A stretch of DNA of 64,000 nt, from contig NZ_CP054041.1 in NCBI RefSeq assembly GCF_013282665.1, forward strand, positions 620,001 through 684,000, given 5' to 3'. Source of the stretch: Listeria monocytogenes (GTDB lineage: Bacteria; Bacillota; Bacilli; Lactobacillales; Listeriaceae). Position 1 is the first letter of the stretch, and every line of letters begins with the position of its first letter. The notes beneath the pieces are model-generated. The model saw only the letters and a program-made list of their open reading frames with translations. It ran no database searches and was not told where the DNA came from. Positions 27,421 through 36,818 of the stretch are shown in pieces. The translations under genes and the position numbers were made by a program.

Positions 27421-27657
27421 CTACTCAAAAGCTAGCATTTCCTGTTGAATTTTATTCATTTTTTCTGTGAGTTGCATAAATTGTGCTTTGTTCCTATTAT
27501 CGAGAGCTTTATCAATTTCAGCTCTAAGTTGTTCTAATTTTCTCTCTTCTAGGAGCATCGTCAGGAAGCATTCGATAAAAACGTTTGTTAATTCTTTTTC
27601 ACCCTTAAGGACACCCACCTGATTCATCAACGAATTAGAAAAATCACGCATTTCCAC
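27421..27657 (-). CDS. IDEAL-domain protein
   Basis: A protein of about 78 residues. The C-terminal half contains the IDEAL-type helix IDKALDNRNKAQFMQLTEKM, also found in Bacillus YpiB- and YozD-like proteins. The N-terminal half (NVFIECFLTMLLEERKLEQL) is an amphipathic helix. The function is unknown; IDEAL domains are short interaction modules. The start is uncertain. GGAGGA lies nine bases before a GTG at 27657, while an ATG at 27678 reads through the ribosome site. It is divergent from comK across 250 bases. Confidence 0.8.
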   Translation of the reverse strand: MEMRDFSNSLMNQVGVLKGEKELTNVFIECFLTMLLEERKLEQLRAEIDKALDNRNKAQFMQLTEKMNKIQQEMLAFE

Positions 27658-27759
27658 GACTACCACTCCTCCACTCATATTTATTACAATCTAAAAAAAT
27701 TGTAATATGCCAAGAAAAAACAGAAAACAGCTTGAAAATACAACTTTACTAATATCTAA

Positions 27760-27787
27760 TGACTTGCAATTTACCATGTGCTATAAT
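27760..27787 (+). promoter_or_regulatory. comK promoter with extended -10
   Basis: TGCTATAAT (27779-27787) is a perfect extended -10; the -35 (TGACTT, 27760-27765) is weak. This predicts a leader of about 115 bases. The leader and promoter edge hold two copies of AATAACTCT (near 27794 and 27852), of unknown meaning. Confidence 0.5.
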
Positions 27788-27907
27788 GACAAAAAATAAC
27801 TCTTAACTAACTTCGATGCTTAGTCGTTACTTAGAATTTTTGCTTATGAGGCAATAACTCTAGGTTTCTTCTTAGACATAAATACAAACATAGAGGAGTT
27901 GGATGAA

Positions 27908-28513
27908 ATGAAAAAAGAACAAATTAGTACTCAGTTTTATGAAGTAAACCCGCACACAATGATTATTTTCCCAAAAAAATCTGGAAGTATAGTCTATTCA
28001 GAAATTTATGAAGTTGATTCTCATTATACTTCTAAATTTACCCCGTTTGAGTTAATTAAAACCAGCTGCAACTTTTTCGGATCAAGCTATGAGGGACGCA
28101 AAGAGGGAACCAAACATTTAATTGGTGTCACCCATAAGCCGCCTATCATAATCGATCCAGTCACTTCCACTTATGTATTTCCAACTGTAGCACCAAGTTC
28201 AACTGATTGTATTTGGATTTTCCCACAACATATTAAAGATTATCAAGCAATCGGATTTAACCACACTTTAATTACATTTTCTAATATGGAAACCTTTGAA
28301 ATTGATATGTCTTTAGCGTCTTTTAATAACCAGATTGCTAGAACCTCCATGTTACATATGAAATTTTCTCAAAAAATGCGTATGATGGAGAGTAATTTTC
28401 CTTCGATGAATATGTTCTTCCCGCCAACTACACTTGCTGCTGAACCTAGACGTTATTACAATACTATGCTTCCAAATAATGAAGATTCTAAAGACCCTCA
28501 AGATTCTGAGTAG
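27908..28513 (+). CDS. comK: Competence transcription factor ComK, uninterrupted
   Basis: A 201-residue protein matching Firmicute ComK along its length (YEVNPHTMIIFPKKSGS near the start, GVTHKPPI and WIFPQHIKDYQAIG in the middle). ComK activates DNA-uptake genes by binding AT-rich K-boxes. In L. monocytogenes strains such as EGD-e and 10403S, an A118-type prophage splits this gene, and its excision restores comK during phagosomal growth. Here the frame is continuous with no phage DNA, so the attachment site is empty. GAGGAG nine bases ahead sets the ATG at 27908; a TTG nine bases earlier is in frame. Confidence 0.95.
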   Translation: MKKEQISTQFYEVNPHTMIIFPKKSGSIVYSEIYEVDSHYTSKFTPFELIKTSCNFFGSSYEGRKEGTKHLIGVTHKPPIIIDPVTSTYVFPTVAPSSTDCIWIFPQHIKDYQAIGFNHTLITFSNMETFEIDMSLASFNNQIARTSMLHMKFSQKMRMMESNFPSMNMFFPPTTLAAEPRRYYNTMLPNNEDSKDPQDSE

Positions 28514-28524
28514 TAATTAAAACT

Positions 28525-28565
28525 AAATAAAAGCCAGCTACGCAATGGGTAGCTGGCTCTTATTT
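28525..28565. terminator. Bidirectional terminator after comK
   Basis: AGCCAGCTAC, seven-base loop, GTAGCTGGCT, extended outward by AAATAA/TTATTT; it lies between convergent comK and the XRE gene. Confidence 0.93.
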
Positions 28566-28569
28566 AAAA

Positions 28570-28917
28570 TTATTTTTTATTCTCAATCGCATCAGCAATT
28601 CGTTTTAACATCAATAACTCATCTTCTGAGTATGTATAAGGTAGTTCTAAATACCATTTCTCAAGTTCAGGATTCCCAATTAAAGGAAAGGCGTTTACTG
28701 AATTCTTTTCTCGCAATCCAGCTACATCATCTAATAAGAAATCTGTTGTCGTTCCAAGAATCTCTGCTAATTTAGCCAGAATAAAAATTGGCGGTCGGTG
28801 GTTATCATTTTCATATTTGCTTATCGTGGATGCAGTTGTCCCAATTTTCGCAGCCAATTGCTTTTGCGTTAACCTATTTTTCTTTCGTAAATGAATTAAT
28901 TTTTCTCCAAATTCCAA
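28570..28917 (-). CDS. XRE-family transcriptional regulator
   Basis: A 115-residue protein. An N-terminal Cro/CI-type HTH occupies about 4-60 (LTQKQLAAKIGTTASTISKYE), followed by a helical tail (LELPYTYSEDELLMLKRI) that probably dimerises. Targets are unknown; the partner genes do not suggest one. The start is placed at the TTG at 28917, five bases after AGGTGG; a GTG at 28926 overlaps that site. It lies between comK and the fructose operon, with its own terminators on each side. Confidence 0.87.
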   Translation of the reverse strand: MEFGEKLIHLRKKNRLTQKQLAAKIGTTASTISKYENDNHRPPIFILAKLAEILGTTTDFLLDDVAGLREKNSVNAFPLIGNPELEKWYLELPYTYSEDELLMLKRIADAIENKK

Positions 28918-28977
28918 TACGCCCACCTCGCTTCACTTCCAGTATAGCAATTTTTCCGAAAGAATTCGAGAGATTAC

Positions 28978-29016
28978 TAAAAAGAAATCGTCTTTTTAGT
29001 TTCAAAAGACGACTTC
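28978..29016 (-). terminator. Terminator of the fru operon
   Basis: On the minus strand GAAGTCGTCTTTT, loop, AAAAGACGATTTC then TTTTT: a 13-bp stem seven bases beyond the fruA stop. Confidence 0.92.
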
Positions 29017-29022
29017 CCTATT

Positions 29023-30921
29023 TTATACAGTTGGTTTCTTACGAAGAACACCAATTAATGCGGCACTTATTAATGTCCCTATAATAATTGCAAAGATATA
29101 GAACCATGGTTGCGATACAAGGAAGATAACGAAAACTCCTCCGTGAGGTGCTAATACTTTAATATTTAAGAACATGACGATTGCACCTGTGATAGCACTT
29201 CCAGCAATGAAACTTGGAATCATCCGAAGTGGATCAGCTGCTGCGAATGGTATCGCTCCTTCTGTGATGAATGAAGCACCTAGAATGGAGTTAGTTAAAC
29301 CTGCATCACGTTCTTGAGCTGTAAATTTATTTCTAAAAATAAGAGTTGCTACAAATGTTGCCAGTGGTGGTACCATACCAGCGGCCATTGTCGCCGCCAT
29401 GATTGCACTACCGCCTGTTGCTACACTTGCCGCAAGGGTACCAGTTGCAAATATATAGGCAGCTTTATTAATCGGCCCACCTAAATCGGCTGCCATCATT
29501 GCTCCTAACAGCAATCCTAGAATAACTGCGTTTGTTCCACTTAAACTATTTAAGAAATCATTTAACCACGTATTAAGAGCGCTCATTGGTACATTTAATA
29601 GCAACATTAAAAGTCCAACAATTAACACAGATAAAACCGGATAGAATAAAACTACTTTAATCCCATCTAATGTTTTTGGTAACTTTTTAAGTGCTAGTTT
29701 TACTAATTCAACTGCATAACCTGCAAGGAAACCACCGACTAGCGCGCCAAGGAATCCTGCACCACCAACAGAAGCCACTCCACCTGCTACAAAACCTGCT
29801 ACAAGTCCTGGTCTGTCCGATATACTATAGGCAATGTAACCCGCAAATACTGGAAGCATAAAGCCAAATGCAACATCACCAATTTGTTTTAATAGTGCTG
29901 GGATTTCGTTATATGAACCTAGCTTTGCAAGTTGATCCTGAGGCACACCTAACATTTGATCAAGCATAAATGCAATAGCGATGGCAATACCTCCACCAAT
30001 TACAAATGGTAACATGTGAGAAACACCGCTCATAAGATGCTTATAAATTTGTTGACCGATAGAAAGGCCATCCGCACTTTCTGTTGCTTGACTGCCTTCC
30101 TCAGCTTTATAAACTGGTGCATTGCCTGAAATTGCTTCATTAATTAACTCTTCAGGTTTATGGATTCCTGCTGCAACTGGTTTCGCAATTAAATGCTTCC
30201 CATCAAAACGAGGCATGTCTACTTGTACGTCAGCTGCAATAATAACGCCATCAGCTTCAGCAATTTCTTTATCTGTTAAACGATTTTCCACGCCTCTAGA
30301 ACCATTAGTTTCTACTTTGATTCGCACACCTAATTTATTGGCAGTTTCTTGTAATTTTTCTGCAGCCATATAAGTATGGGCAATCCCTGTTGGGCATGCT
30401 GTAACTGCTACAACTGATTTACCAGTGTTATTAGAAGCGGTTGGGGTAACAGCTGTTTCTTCTGAGTCTTCTTGTTCATTGTTGAAAAGATTGATTACTT
30501 CGTCTGGTGTTTTAGCATTTCTTAAAGATTGAACAAAAGCGGGATGAACTAACAATCTAGACAAAGCTGCTAAAGTTTCTAAATGAGTTGCATTAGCACC
30601 ATCTGGAGCAGCAATCATAAAGAATAAGTGTGCAGGTTGACCATCTAGAGCTTCATAATCTAATCCTTTCTCACTCTTAGCAAAAACAACAGTGGGTTCA
30701 TTGACTGCTTTTGTTTTCGCGTGAGGCATTGCGATTCCTTCACCTACACCAGTAGAACTTTGTGCTTCACGATTCATTATAGCTTCTTTAAAGAGCACCT
30801 CATCATTAATTTTCCCATTGCGCTTCAATGAAGCAATCATTTCATCAATGGCAGTTTCTTTAGTTGTTGCTTGTAAAGACATAATCATAACATCTTTGCT
30901 TAATAAGTCAGTGATTCTCAT
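29023..30921 (-). CDS. fruA: PTS fructose transporter subunit IIABC
   Basis: A 632-residue fused fructose permease. The EIIA domain (about 1-150) has the phosphohistidine in GIAMPHAKT. The EIIB domain (about 168-265) has its phosphocysteine in VTACPTGIAHTYMAAE. The EIIC domain (about 290-625) has the fructose-family membrane segments GGGIAIAIAFMLDQ and MAADLGGPINKAAYIF. It imports fructose as fructose-1-phosphate, the substrate of FruK, whose gene ends one base upstream. It is last in the fruR-fruK-fruA operon. Confidence 0.96.
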   Translation of the reverse strand: MRITDLLSKDVMIMSLQATTKETAIDEMIASLKRNGKINDEVLFKEAIMNREAQSSTGVGEGIAMPHAKTKAVNEPTVVFAKSEKGLDYEALDGQPAHLFFMIAAPDGANATHLETLAALSRLLVHPAFVQSLRNAKTPDEVINLFNNEQEDSEETAVTPTASNNTGKSVVAVTACPTGIAHTYMAAEKLQETANKLGVRIKVETNGSRGVENRLTDKEIAEADGVIIAADVQVDMPRFDGKHLIAKPVAAGIHKPEELINEAISGNAPVYKAEEGSQATESADGLSIGQQIYKHLMSGVSHMLPFVIGGGIAIAIAFMLDQMLGVPQDQLAKLGSYNEIPALLKQIGDVAFGFMLPVFAGYIAYSISDRPGLVAGFVAGGVASVGGAGFLGALVGGFLAGYAVELVKLALKKLPKTLDGIKVVLFYPVLSVLIVGLLMLLLNVPMSALNTWLNDFLNSLSGTNAVILGLLLGAMMAADLGGPINKAAYIFATGTLAASVATGGSAIMAATMAAGMVPPLATFVATLIFRNKFTAQERDAGLTNSILGASFITEGAIPFAAADPLRMIPSFIAGSAITGAIVMFLNIKVLAPHGGVFVIFLVSQPWFYIFAIIIGTLISAALIGVLRKKPTV

Positions 30922-30922
30922 T

Positions 30923-31846
30923 TTAGTTCCTCCCTGTTATTTTAGTAATATTCACTTGTGGTAACAGTTTATCTATTAGTTCTTTTTGGGCTAAGTCTGT
31001 TGAGAATGCAGTTGCTCCGCCTGTTGCAACCCCTGCCGCGAATGCTTTCACAGGATCTCTCGATTTATCAAAAGTACCAACAAAGCCCGCAATCATTGAG
31101 TCACCAGCACCTACGGAATTTTTTAGCTCTCCTTTTAATGCATCAGCGAAATAGACATCTTCTCCTGTAAATAAAAGAGCTCCCTCACCCGCCATAGATA
31201 CGATGACATGTTGCGCCCCTAATTCTAAGCATTTTTTTCCGTATGGAATAAGTTCTTCTACACTATTTAACTCGACACCGAATAGTTCCGCTAACTCATG
31301 GTGATTCGGTTTAATTAGAATAGGACGATTTGGTAAGGCATCCAGTAGTTCTTTACCAGTTGTATCAATCATAAATTCAGCATTTTTTTCTTTGCAAATC
31401 CGAATTATTTTATTGTAAAAATCGTTTCCAAGTGATGGGGGAACACTACCAGATAAAATAACTATATCGTCAGCAGTTACTTTATCCATCACTTTCAAAA
31501 ATTCATTGATTTCCTTTTCAGAAATAGCTGGCCCGAGACCATTAATTTCTGTTTCTTCTCCGTGTTTTAGTTTGATATTAATACGAGTATCATCTTTCAC
31601 TGTTACAAAGCCAGTTTTCACACCTTCGTTTTGTAGCCAGTCTTTGATAAAATTGCCTGTAAATCCACCTAAAAAACCTGTAGCGAGACTTGGTACATTT
31701 AATTGATTTAAAACTCTGCTGACATTAATTCCTTTGCCACCAGGTAATTTATAATCTTGCTTCATGCGATTAAGGCCGCCAAGATTTAATTGGTCGATTT
31801 GTACAATATAATCAATTGATGGGTTTAAAGTAATTGTATAAATCAT
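30923..31846 (-). CDS. fruK: 1-phosphofructokinase
   Basis: A 307-residue PfkB-family kinase that phosphorylates fructose-1-phosphate to fructose-1,6-bisphosphate. It begins MIYTITLNPSIDYI, which is typical of FruK/LacC. PfkB signatures are GGKGINVSRVL (about 38) and the C-terminal NSVGAGDSMIAGFVG (about 245), whose Asp is the catalytic base. The start overlaps the fruR stop by four bases and one base separates it from fruA, so the three are tightly coupled. Confidence 0.95.
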   Translation of the reverse strand: MIYTITLNPSIDYIVQIDQLNLGGLNRMKQDYKLPGGKGINVSRVLNQLNVPSLATGFLGGFTGNFIKDWLQNEGVKTGFVTVKDDTRINIKLKHGEETEINGLGPAISEKEINEFLKVMDKVTADDIVILSGSVPPSLGNDFYNKIIRICKEKNAEFMIDTTGKELLDALPNRPILIKPNHHELAELFGVELNSVEELIPYGKKCLELGAQHVIVSMAGEGALLFTGEDVYFADALKGELKNSVGAGDSMIAGFVGTFDKSRDPVKAFAAGVATGGATAFSTDLAQKELIDKLLPQVNITKITGRN

Positions 31847-32595
31847 TTTTCTACCTCGATTATTTTAGTTTTTTGGATAAAGGATTCTTTTACTGCAGAA
31901 GGAATATAATCTGTCACAATAGTTGCTTCTTCTATTGAAAACATTTTTGAAAAATTCACTTCATTGAATTTTGTATGGTCCGCTACAACAAAAACGCGAT
32001 CAGCACGTTCTTTTGCAGCACGTTTTACAAATGCCTCTTCCATATCAGGTGTTGTGTAGCCATGCTCCGGATGCATTGCGTTGGTACCAATGAAAGCTTT
32101 ATCAAAATGATAGTTTTGAATGTTATCTAAGGCAACTGCACCAATAATTGCTTTTGTATGCACTTTCATTTTACCGCCTAAAAGATAAGCATCTATATTT
32201 TGACGAACAAGCTCTTCAATATGGGTTAATCCATTTGTCACTACGGTGATGTTTCGATTTGCTAGGTGAGTGATTAATTCTAATGTTGTGGATCCTGCAT
32301 CTAAATAGATACAATCATTTTCTTCCACTAAGCTTGCACAATATGCAGCAATTACTTTTTTACTTTGAATGTTTTTGAATGATTTTTCATTCATACTTGG
32401 TTCTTGATTATGAAGTTTTACAAGTTTCGCCCCGCCGTGTACGCGTTGAATTAATCCTTGTTCTTCTAATTCGATTAAATCACGGCGAATGGTTGACTCT
32501 GAGGTAGCAAGACCTTCTACTAATTCTTGCAATTTAATCACACCAAGTTTCTCAATACTCTCCATAATAAGTTGTTTACGCTCTGCATTTAACAT
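31843..32595 (-). CDS. fruR: DeoR-family regulator of the fructose operon
   Basis: A 250-residue DeoR/GlpR repressor. The N-terminal winged HTH (about 5-58) includes LATSESTIRRDLIELEEQGL, and a sugar-phosphate isomerase-like sensor domain (about 75-230) carries LDAGSTTLELITHL. It most likely responds to fructose-1-phosphate. GGAGG is placed six bases before the ATG at 32595; a longer reading of 17 codons upstream contains the ribosome site. It is first in the operon, so autoregulation is expected. Four TCATTCA heptamers in its promoter are candidate operator elements. Confidence 0.93.
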   Translation of the reverse strand: MLNAERKQLIMESIEKLGVIKLQELVEGLATSESTIRRDLIELEEQGLIQRVHGGAKLVKLHNQEPSMNEKSFKNIQSKKVIAAYCASLVEENDCIYLDAGSTTLELITHLANRNITVVTNGLTHIEELVRQNIDAYLLGGKMKVHTKAIIGAVALDNIQNYHFDKAFIGTNAMHPEHGYTTPDMEEAFVKRAAKERADRVFVVADHTKFNEVNFSKMFSIEEATIVTDYIPSAVKESFIQKTKIIEVEK

Positions 32596-32641
32596 TATTA
32601 CTCCTCCATCCAAAGTCAGTTTAACATCTTTTTCTTTCAAA

Positions 32642-32735
32642 ATCAACCGTTTTCATTCAAAAACAATCATTAATTATCAAATTCATTCATATTATACCAT
32701 GTATCACGCCAAAATCATTCACAATTAATCATTCA
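32642..32735. promoter_or_regulatory. fruR promoter with four TCATTCA heptamers and a half cre-like site
   Basis: TCATTCA occurs at 32653, 32683, 32715 and 32729. The minus-strand -10 TATAAT is at 32691-32696. The copy at 32683 lies just downstream of it, and the copy at 32715 covers the -35 region. ATCAACCGTTTTCA at 32642-32655 matches one half and the centre of the CcpA cre consensus. Binding is inferred. Confidence 0.5.
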
Positions 32736-32812
32736 ACGTTTTTCTTATACAGTTCTAATTATTAGCAGTATACTTGATTAGAAGATAAAGTTCTTTTTAG
32801 GAGGAGTTATTT

Positions 32813-34138
32813 ATGCATACAGAATTAACATTTGAGCAATTAGAAAGTTATTCAAAGAAATGGCGTGAAAATCCAGATAAATTGGTATTTCAAGCTAGTA
32901 TTATGAAAAATGGGATTAAAGCAGCCACTGAGAATCCAGCAGCAAAAGTTAGCATTCAACCTGTCTTTTCCCATGAAGTTGCGACAGATAAAGTTTCCAA
33001 TCAACAACAAAGTGGAAGATGTTGGATGTTTGCAGCATTAAATACGTTTCGCCATAAGTTGAACGGAACGCTTGGTTTGAAGGATTTTGAGTTATCACAG
33101 AATTATACTAATTTTTGGGACAAACTTGAGAAAGCAAATTATTTTTTAGAGAATATTATCGAAACGGCGAATGAAGAGGAGGATAGTCGATTAGTTTCGT
33201 GGTTGCTTGATACACCGCAGCAAGATGGTGGTCAGTGGGATATGTTAGTTTCCATTATCGAAAAATATGGGGTGGTTCCAAAGTCGACTATGCCTGAAAC
33301 TTTCCAAAGTAGTAAGTCTGCTGAGTTAAACCACATATTAAATGAAAGACTTCGTACGGATGCGGTTATTTTGAGAAATGCTATTGCTGAGAAGAAAGAT
33401 ACTGCAGACTTGAAAGAGGAAATGCTTGCTGAGGTCTATCAACTCTTGGTTATGACTCTAGGCGAACCACCTAAAGTATTTGATTTTGAGTATCGAAATA
33501 AAGATAATGAATTTAAACAAGATTTGCAAATTACACCGAAAGATTTTTATAAACGCTATGTAGATATGGATTTGAAAGATTATATTCCACTTATTAATGC
33601 GCCAACCAAAGATAAACCTTTTAACCAAGCTTTTACAGTGGAATATTTAGGCAACATTGTAAATGGAACACCTATTAAATATTTGAATGTAGAAATGGAT
33701 GTCTTGAAAAAAGCTGCCGCTGATCAGATTAAAGACGGGGAAACAGTTTGGTTTGGATGTGATGTTGGACAACTTTCAGAACGGAATACCGGTATTATGG
33801 ATACGGATATTTTCTTGCTTAATCAGACTTTTGGCTTTAAAACTGCGATGACTAAAGCGGAACGCCTGGATTATAAACACAGTATGCTTACACATGCGAT
33901 GGTATTAACTGGAGTGAACATTGCTAATGGAGAAGTAAATCGCTGGAAAGTGGAAAATAGTTGGGGAGAAAAAATTGGTAATAATGGTTATTTTGTTGCT
34001 AGTGATGCTTGGATGGATGAGTTTACATTCCAAGTAGTGGTGCATAAAAAATATCTATCTAAGGAATTAATTGAATCCTTTAACCAAAAGCCAATTGTGT
34101 TAAAACCTTGGGATCCAATGGGTTCGCTCGCACTTTAA
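32813..34138 (+). CDS. pepC: Aminopeptidase C (bleomycin hydrolase family C1B)
   Basis: A 441-residue cysteine aminopeptidase of the bleomycin-hydrolase type, which forms a hexameric barrel in the cytosol and trims peptide N-termini. The catalytic triad is visible: Cys in QSGRCWMFAALN (about 68), His in LTHAMVLTGV (about 362) and Asn in KVENSWGEK (about 383). AGGAGG precedes the ATG. It is transcribed divergently from fruR and runs tail to tail into the DUF523 gene, sharing TTAA as overlapping stop codons. Confidence 0.96.
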   Translation: MHTELTFEQLESYSKKWRENPDKLVFQASIMKNGIKAATENPAAKVSIQPVFSHEVATDKVSNQQQSGRCWMFAALNTFRHKLNGTLGLKDFELSQNYTNFWDKLEKANYFLENIIETANEEEDSRLVSWLLDTPQQDGGQWDMLVSIIEKYGVVPKSTMPETFQSSKSAELNHILNERLRTDAVILRNAIAEKKDTADLKEEMLAEVYQLLVMTLGEPPKVFDFEYRNKDNEFKQDLQITPKDFYKRYVDMDLKDYIPLINAPTKDKPFNQAFTVEYLGNIVNGTPIKYLNVEMDVLKKAAADQIKDGETVWFGCDVGQLSERNTGIMDTDIFLLNQTFGFKTAMTKAERLDYKHSMLTHAMVLTGVNIANGEVNRWKVENSWGEKIGNNGYFVASDAWMDEFTFQVVVHKKYLSKELIESFNQKPIVLKPWDPMGSLAL

Positions 34139-34578
34139 AATGCGAATTCTGAAATGATTTTTATCCCATTCATCTGAAAAAGAGCTGCTGCTACGCCGGT
34201 ACCATCTTTTATTTTCCCTGAGAAGGTACCGTCGTAAATAGCACAGCTACCACAAGATGGACTTTTTTCCTTCATGATTATTTGCGTAATACCGAGTTCT
34301 TTCATTTTAATTAGAGTAAGTCTCGCTCCGTTTTTATATTCTTCTGTTACATCTGTTCCTTTGTTATCAATGACTTTTGCATGTCCTAACCAGACATCTT
34401 TACCATCACCACCTATTATTTCTGCTGGATTTCTTGGTGTAGGAAGTCCGCCGATAACTTCTGGACAAAAAGGAATCGCTTCTCCGTTTTCTACCATTTG
34501 TTTTATTTTAGTTATTTCTTTATCTTTCCCGTCATATCTACAGGCAATTCCGGCTAGGCAAGCACTTACTGCAATCAT
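34135..34578 (-). CDS. DUF523 family protein (YbbK-like)
   Basis: A 147-residue DUF523 protein beginning MIAVSACLAGIACRYDG. It has conserved cysteines in VSACLAG, PFCPEVIGGLPTPR and KSPSCGS, the last being the family's CGS motif. The cysteine pattern suggests metal or cluster binding, but function is unproven; some relatives are annotated as 2-thiouracil desulfurase. AAAGGAGG precedes the ATG at 34578; eight codons are open further upstream. Confidence 0.87.
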   Translation of the reverse strand: MIAVSACLAGIACRYDGKDKEITKIKQMVENGEAIPFCPEVIGGLPTPRNPAEIIGGDGKDVWLGHAKVIDNKGTDVTEEYKNGARLTLIKMKELGITQIIMKEKSPSCGSCAIYDGTFSGKIKDGTGVAAALFQMNGIKIISEFAF

Positions 34579-34615
34579 TTTATTTTCCTCCTTTATATTC
34601 ACATTTATTTTAACA

Positions 34616-34650
34616 TAAAAAAAGCTGCCCCCAACTTATAGGCGACAGCT
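34616..34650 (-). terminator. Terminator of psuK-psuG
   Basis: On the minus strand AGCTGTCGCC, loop, GGGGGCAGCT then TTTTTTT, ten bases past the psuG stop. Confidence 0.85.
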
Positions 34651-34659
34651 CTGAGATTA

Positions 34660-35571
34660 TTAGATACTTTGGTATGCTACGGCGATTTGCGTACCGATTA
34701 AAGCATTGTGTTTTACAAGCTCGATATTTGCTTCGAGGCTCTTACCATCTGTTAGTTCTTTTACTTTACCAAGTAGGAATGGTGTAACGTCTTTCCCGTG
34801 AATGTGATTTTCTTCTGCTTCTTTAAGAGCGGTTTGGATGACATCATTAATTACTTTTTCATCCATAGCGAATTCTTCTGGGATTGGGTTAGTAATTACT
34901 GCGCCACCTTCGATTTGAAGATCCCATTTTGCTTTAAGTGATTCTGCGATAACTTCTGGAGCATCTGCTCGTAATGTTAATTCTACATCGCTTGAACGAG
35001 TGTAAAATGCAGGAAGTACGTCTGTTTGATAGCCAATTACTGGAACGCCTTTTGTTTCTAGATATTCCATTGTTAAGTTTAGGTCTAGGATTGATTTAGC
35101 TCCGGCGCAAACAACAGCAACATTTGTTTTCGCTAATTCTTCTAAGTCAGCTGAAACGTCCATTGTTGTTTCGGCACCACGGTGAACACCACCGATTCCG
35201 CCAGTTACGAAGATGCCGATTTCTGCTAATTCAGCACAAATCATGGTTGCTGCTACAGTTGTCGCTCCAAGTTGTTTTGTTGCAATAAGGTAGCCGATAT
35301 CACGACGAGAAACTTTTGCTACATTGCTGCTTTTAGCGAATAGTTCTAATTCTTCATCAGAAAGACCGATTTTAATTTTTCCGTCGATTAATGCGATCGT
35401 TGCTGGTACTGCACCGTTGTCGCGAATAATTTGTTCTACATCACGTGCCATTTCAACATTTTGCGGGTAAGGCATACCGTGAGAGATAATAGTAGATTCT
35501 AGCGCAACAATTGCTTTTCCTTCTGCTTTTGCTTGTTTTACTTCTTCGGATAATGATAGATAATTTTTCAT
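34660..35571 (-). CDS. psuG: Pseudouridine-5'-phosphate glycosidase
   Basis: A 303-residue PsuG protein. It splits pseudouridine-5'-phosphate into uracil and ribose-5-phosphate using a Mn-dependent lyase mechanism via a lysine Schiff base. Signature stretches are [21 protein letters not shown] at the N-terminus (partly quoted), [12 protein letters not shown] (about 130) and [18 protein letters not shown] (about 155). It overlaps the upstream kinase gene by four bases. The pair salvages pseudouridine nucleotides from RNA turnover. Confidence 0.96.
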   Translation of the reverse strand: MKNYLSLSEEVKQAKAEGKAIVALESTIISHGMPYPQNVEMARDVEQIIRDNGAVPATIALIDGKIKIGLSDEELELFAKSSNVAKVSRRDIGYLIATKQLGATTVAATMICAELAEIGIFVTGGIGGVHRGAETTMDVSADLEELAKTNVAVVCAGAKSILDLNLTMEYLETKGVPVIGYQTDVLPAFYTRSSDVELTLRADAPEVIAESLKAKWDLQIEGGAVITNPIPEEFAMDEKVINDVIQTALKEAEENHIHGKDVTPFLLGKVKELTDGKSLEANIELVKHNALIGTQIAVAYQSI

Positions 35572-36686
35572 TTGAATTCCTCCAAGTCTTTTTGTAGTTG
35601 GGATGTCGATAAATTTTGGCGAACGGTATACTCAGATTCCAGTGTTCGCGCAGCATTTACACTCCCTGCTTTTAAAATTTCTTGCAATGCTTTTCCTTCT
35701 AGCCATGCGTAGATAACCGCGGAGCAAAATGCATCTCCCGCTCCTGTCACGTCGACAATATTTTCAATTACAATTGCTGGTTCAAAAATAGTGCCTTCAG
35801 CTTTGTTTGCTGCTACTGCGCCTTTGCTGCCATTTGTAACAATGACATTTTTCACGCCTAAATCTAGCCATTTTTGCGCAGCTAAACGCCAGTCTTCATC
35901 GCTTTCAATCGTCATATCAAGGTGCGTTTCTGATTCGTCTCGGTTGCATATTAGCCAAGTCACGTGATCCAAGCGTTCTGGTAAATGCGACATTTTTGGT
36001 GAAGACACGGGAACAAGTACTAAGGGGATTGAATTGATTTCGGCAAAACTCCCAAGATATTCTAGCGTTTCTTTCGGACAGTTTAAATCAGCGATGATTG
36101 CGCTCGCCTGACTTAGCAAGCCTTCATTTTTCGCGAGTACGTCCGGAGTCAAGTGATCGTATGCATCCATGTCCGCTAGCGCAACGAGTAAATCTCCATT
36201 GTTTTCGAGTACCGCTGTATAAGAACCTGTTGCGATGCTTGGGAATGCTGTGACGTAATCTAAATTCATATATGTATTACTAGCATTTTTGACAGCTTCC
36301 CAGTCGGAGTCTGTTCCACAAGCCGTGAGTAATATTACTTCTTTTCCAAGGCGTCCTAGGTTTTCGCCTACGTTTCTAGCAACTCCACCGGCGCTTTGTG
36401 TTGAGCGTACTGGGTTTGATGTGGCTAGTTGGGCCTTGTCTTTAATGTAAAACTTCCGATCGACGTTGGCTCCACCTATACAAACAATTTGTTTCGCTTC
36501 ATTTAATATATAGGCTTTTCCTAAAATGCGACCTTTCTTAATAAGGCCAGATATAAGGTTTGCGACTGTCGGTCTTGATAAATCAAGTATATCAGCAAGT
36601 TCTTGTTGAGAAATGTAAGGATTTTTACGGATGGAATTGAAAATTATCTCTTCCTTTTCGTTCATTTTCGCTTTATTATTCTCCAC
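35568..36686 (-). CDS. psuK: Pseudouridine kinase with N-terminal HTH
   Basis: A 372-residue fusion. A winged HTH (about 8-60; [24 protein letters not shown]) precedes a PfkB carbohydrate kinase that starts at [13 protein letters not shown] and ends with the PfkB signature [19 protein letters not shown] holding the catalytic Asp. It phosphorylates pseudouridine for PsuG. The HTH may make it a self-regulating trigger enzyme, as in E. coli YeiI-type proteins. GGAGGTG lies nine bases before a GTG at 36686, preferred over two in-frame ATGs upstream without good sites. It is first gene of psuK-psuG; no pseudouridine transporter is adjacent. Confidence 0.93.
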   Translation of the reverse strand: MENNKAKMNEKEEIIFNSIRKNPYISQQELADILDLSRPTVANLISGLIKKGRILGKAYILNEAKQIVCIGGANVDRKFYIKDKAQLATSNPVRSTQSAGGVARNVGENLGRLGKEVILLTACGTDSDWEAVKNASNTYMNLDYVTAFPSIATGSYTAVLENNGDLLVALADMDAYDHLTPDVLAKNEGLLSQASAIIADLNCPKETLEYLGSFAEINSIPLVLVPVSSPKMSHLPERLDHVTWLICNRDESETHLDMTIESDEDWRLAAQKWLDLGVKNVIVTNGSKGAVAANKAEGTIFEPAIVIENIVDVTGAGDAFCSAVIYAWLEGKALQEILKAGSVNAARTLESEYTVRQNLSTSQLQKDLEEFK

Positions 36687-36771
36687 GATATAATGCACCT
36701 CCATTCCAAACTTTTGTTTTATTTTCAAACACATGTTTATTATATATGTAAATGCTTTCTTTTGCAAATTA

Positions 36772-36816
36772 AAAAACGAAAATCCTCTTCTTTTTAGAGT
36801 GAGAATTTTCGTTTCA
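36772..36816 (-). terminator. Terminator of the RsuA-type synthase gene
   Basis: On the minus strand GAAACGAAAATTCTC, loop, GAGGATTTTCGTTTTTT: a stem of about 14 bp with one mismatch, three bases past the stop. Confidence 0.9.
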
Positions 36817-36818
36817 AA

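Noticed and set aside
28788-29084. A 98-codon plus-strand frame across the XRE gene start and the fru terminator.
   Set aside because: It runs antisense to two well-supported genes and through a terminator hairpin; no coding signature.
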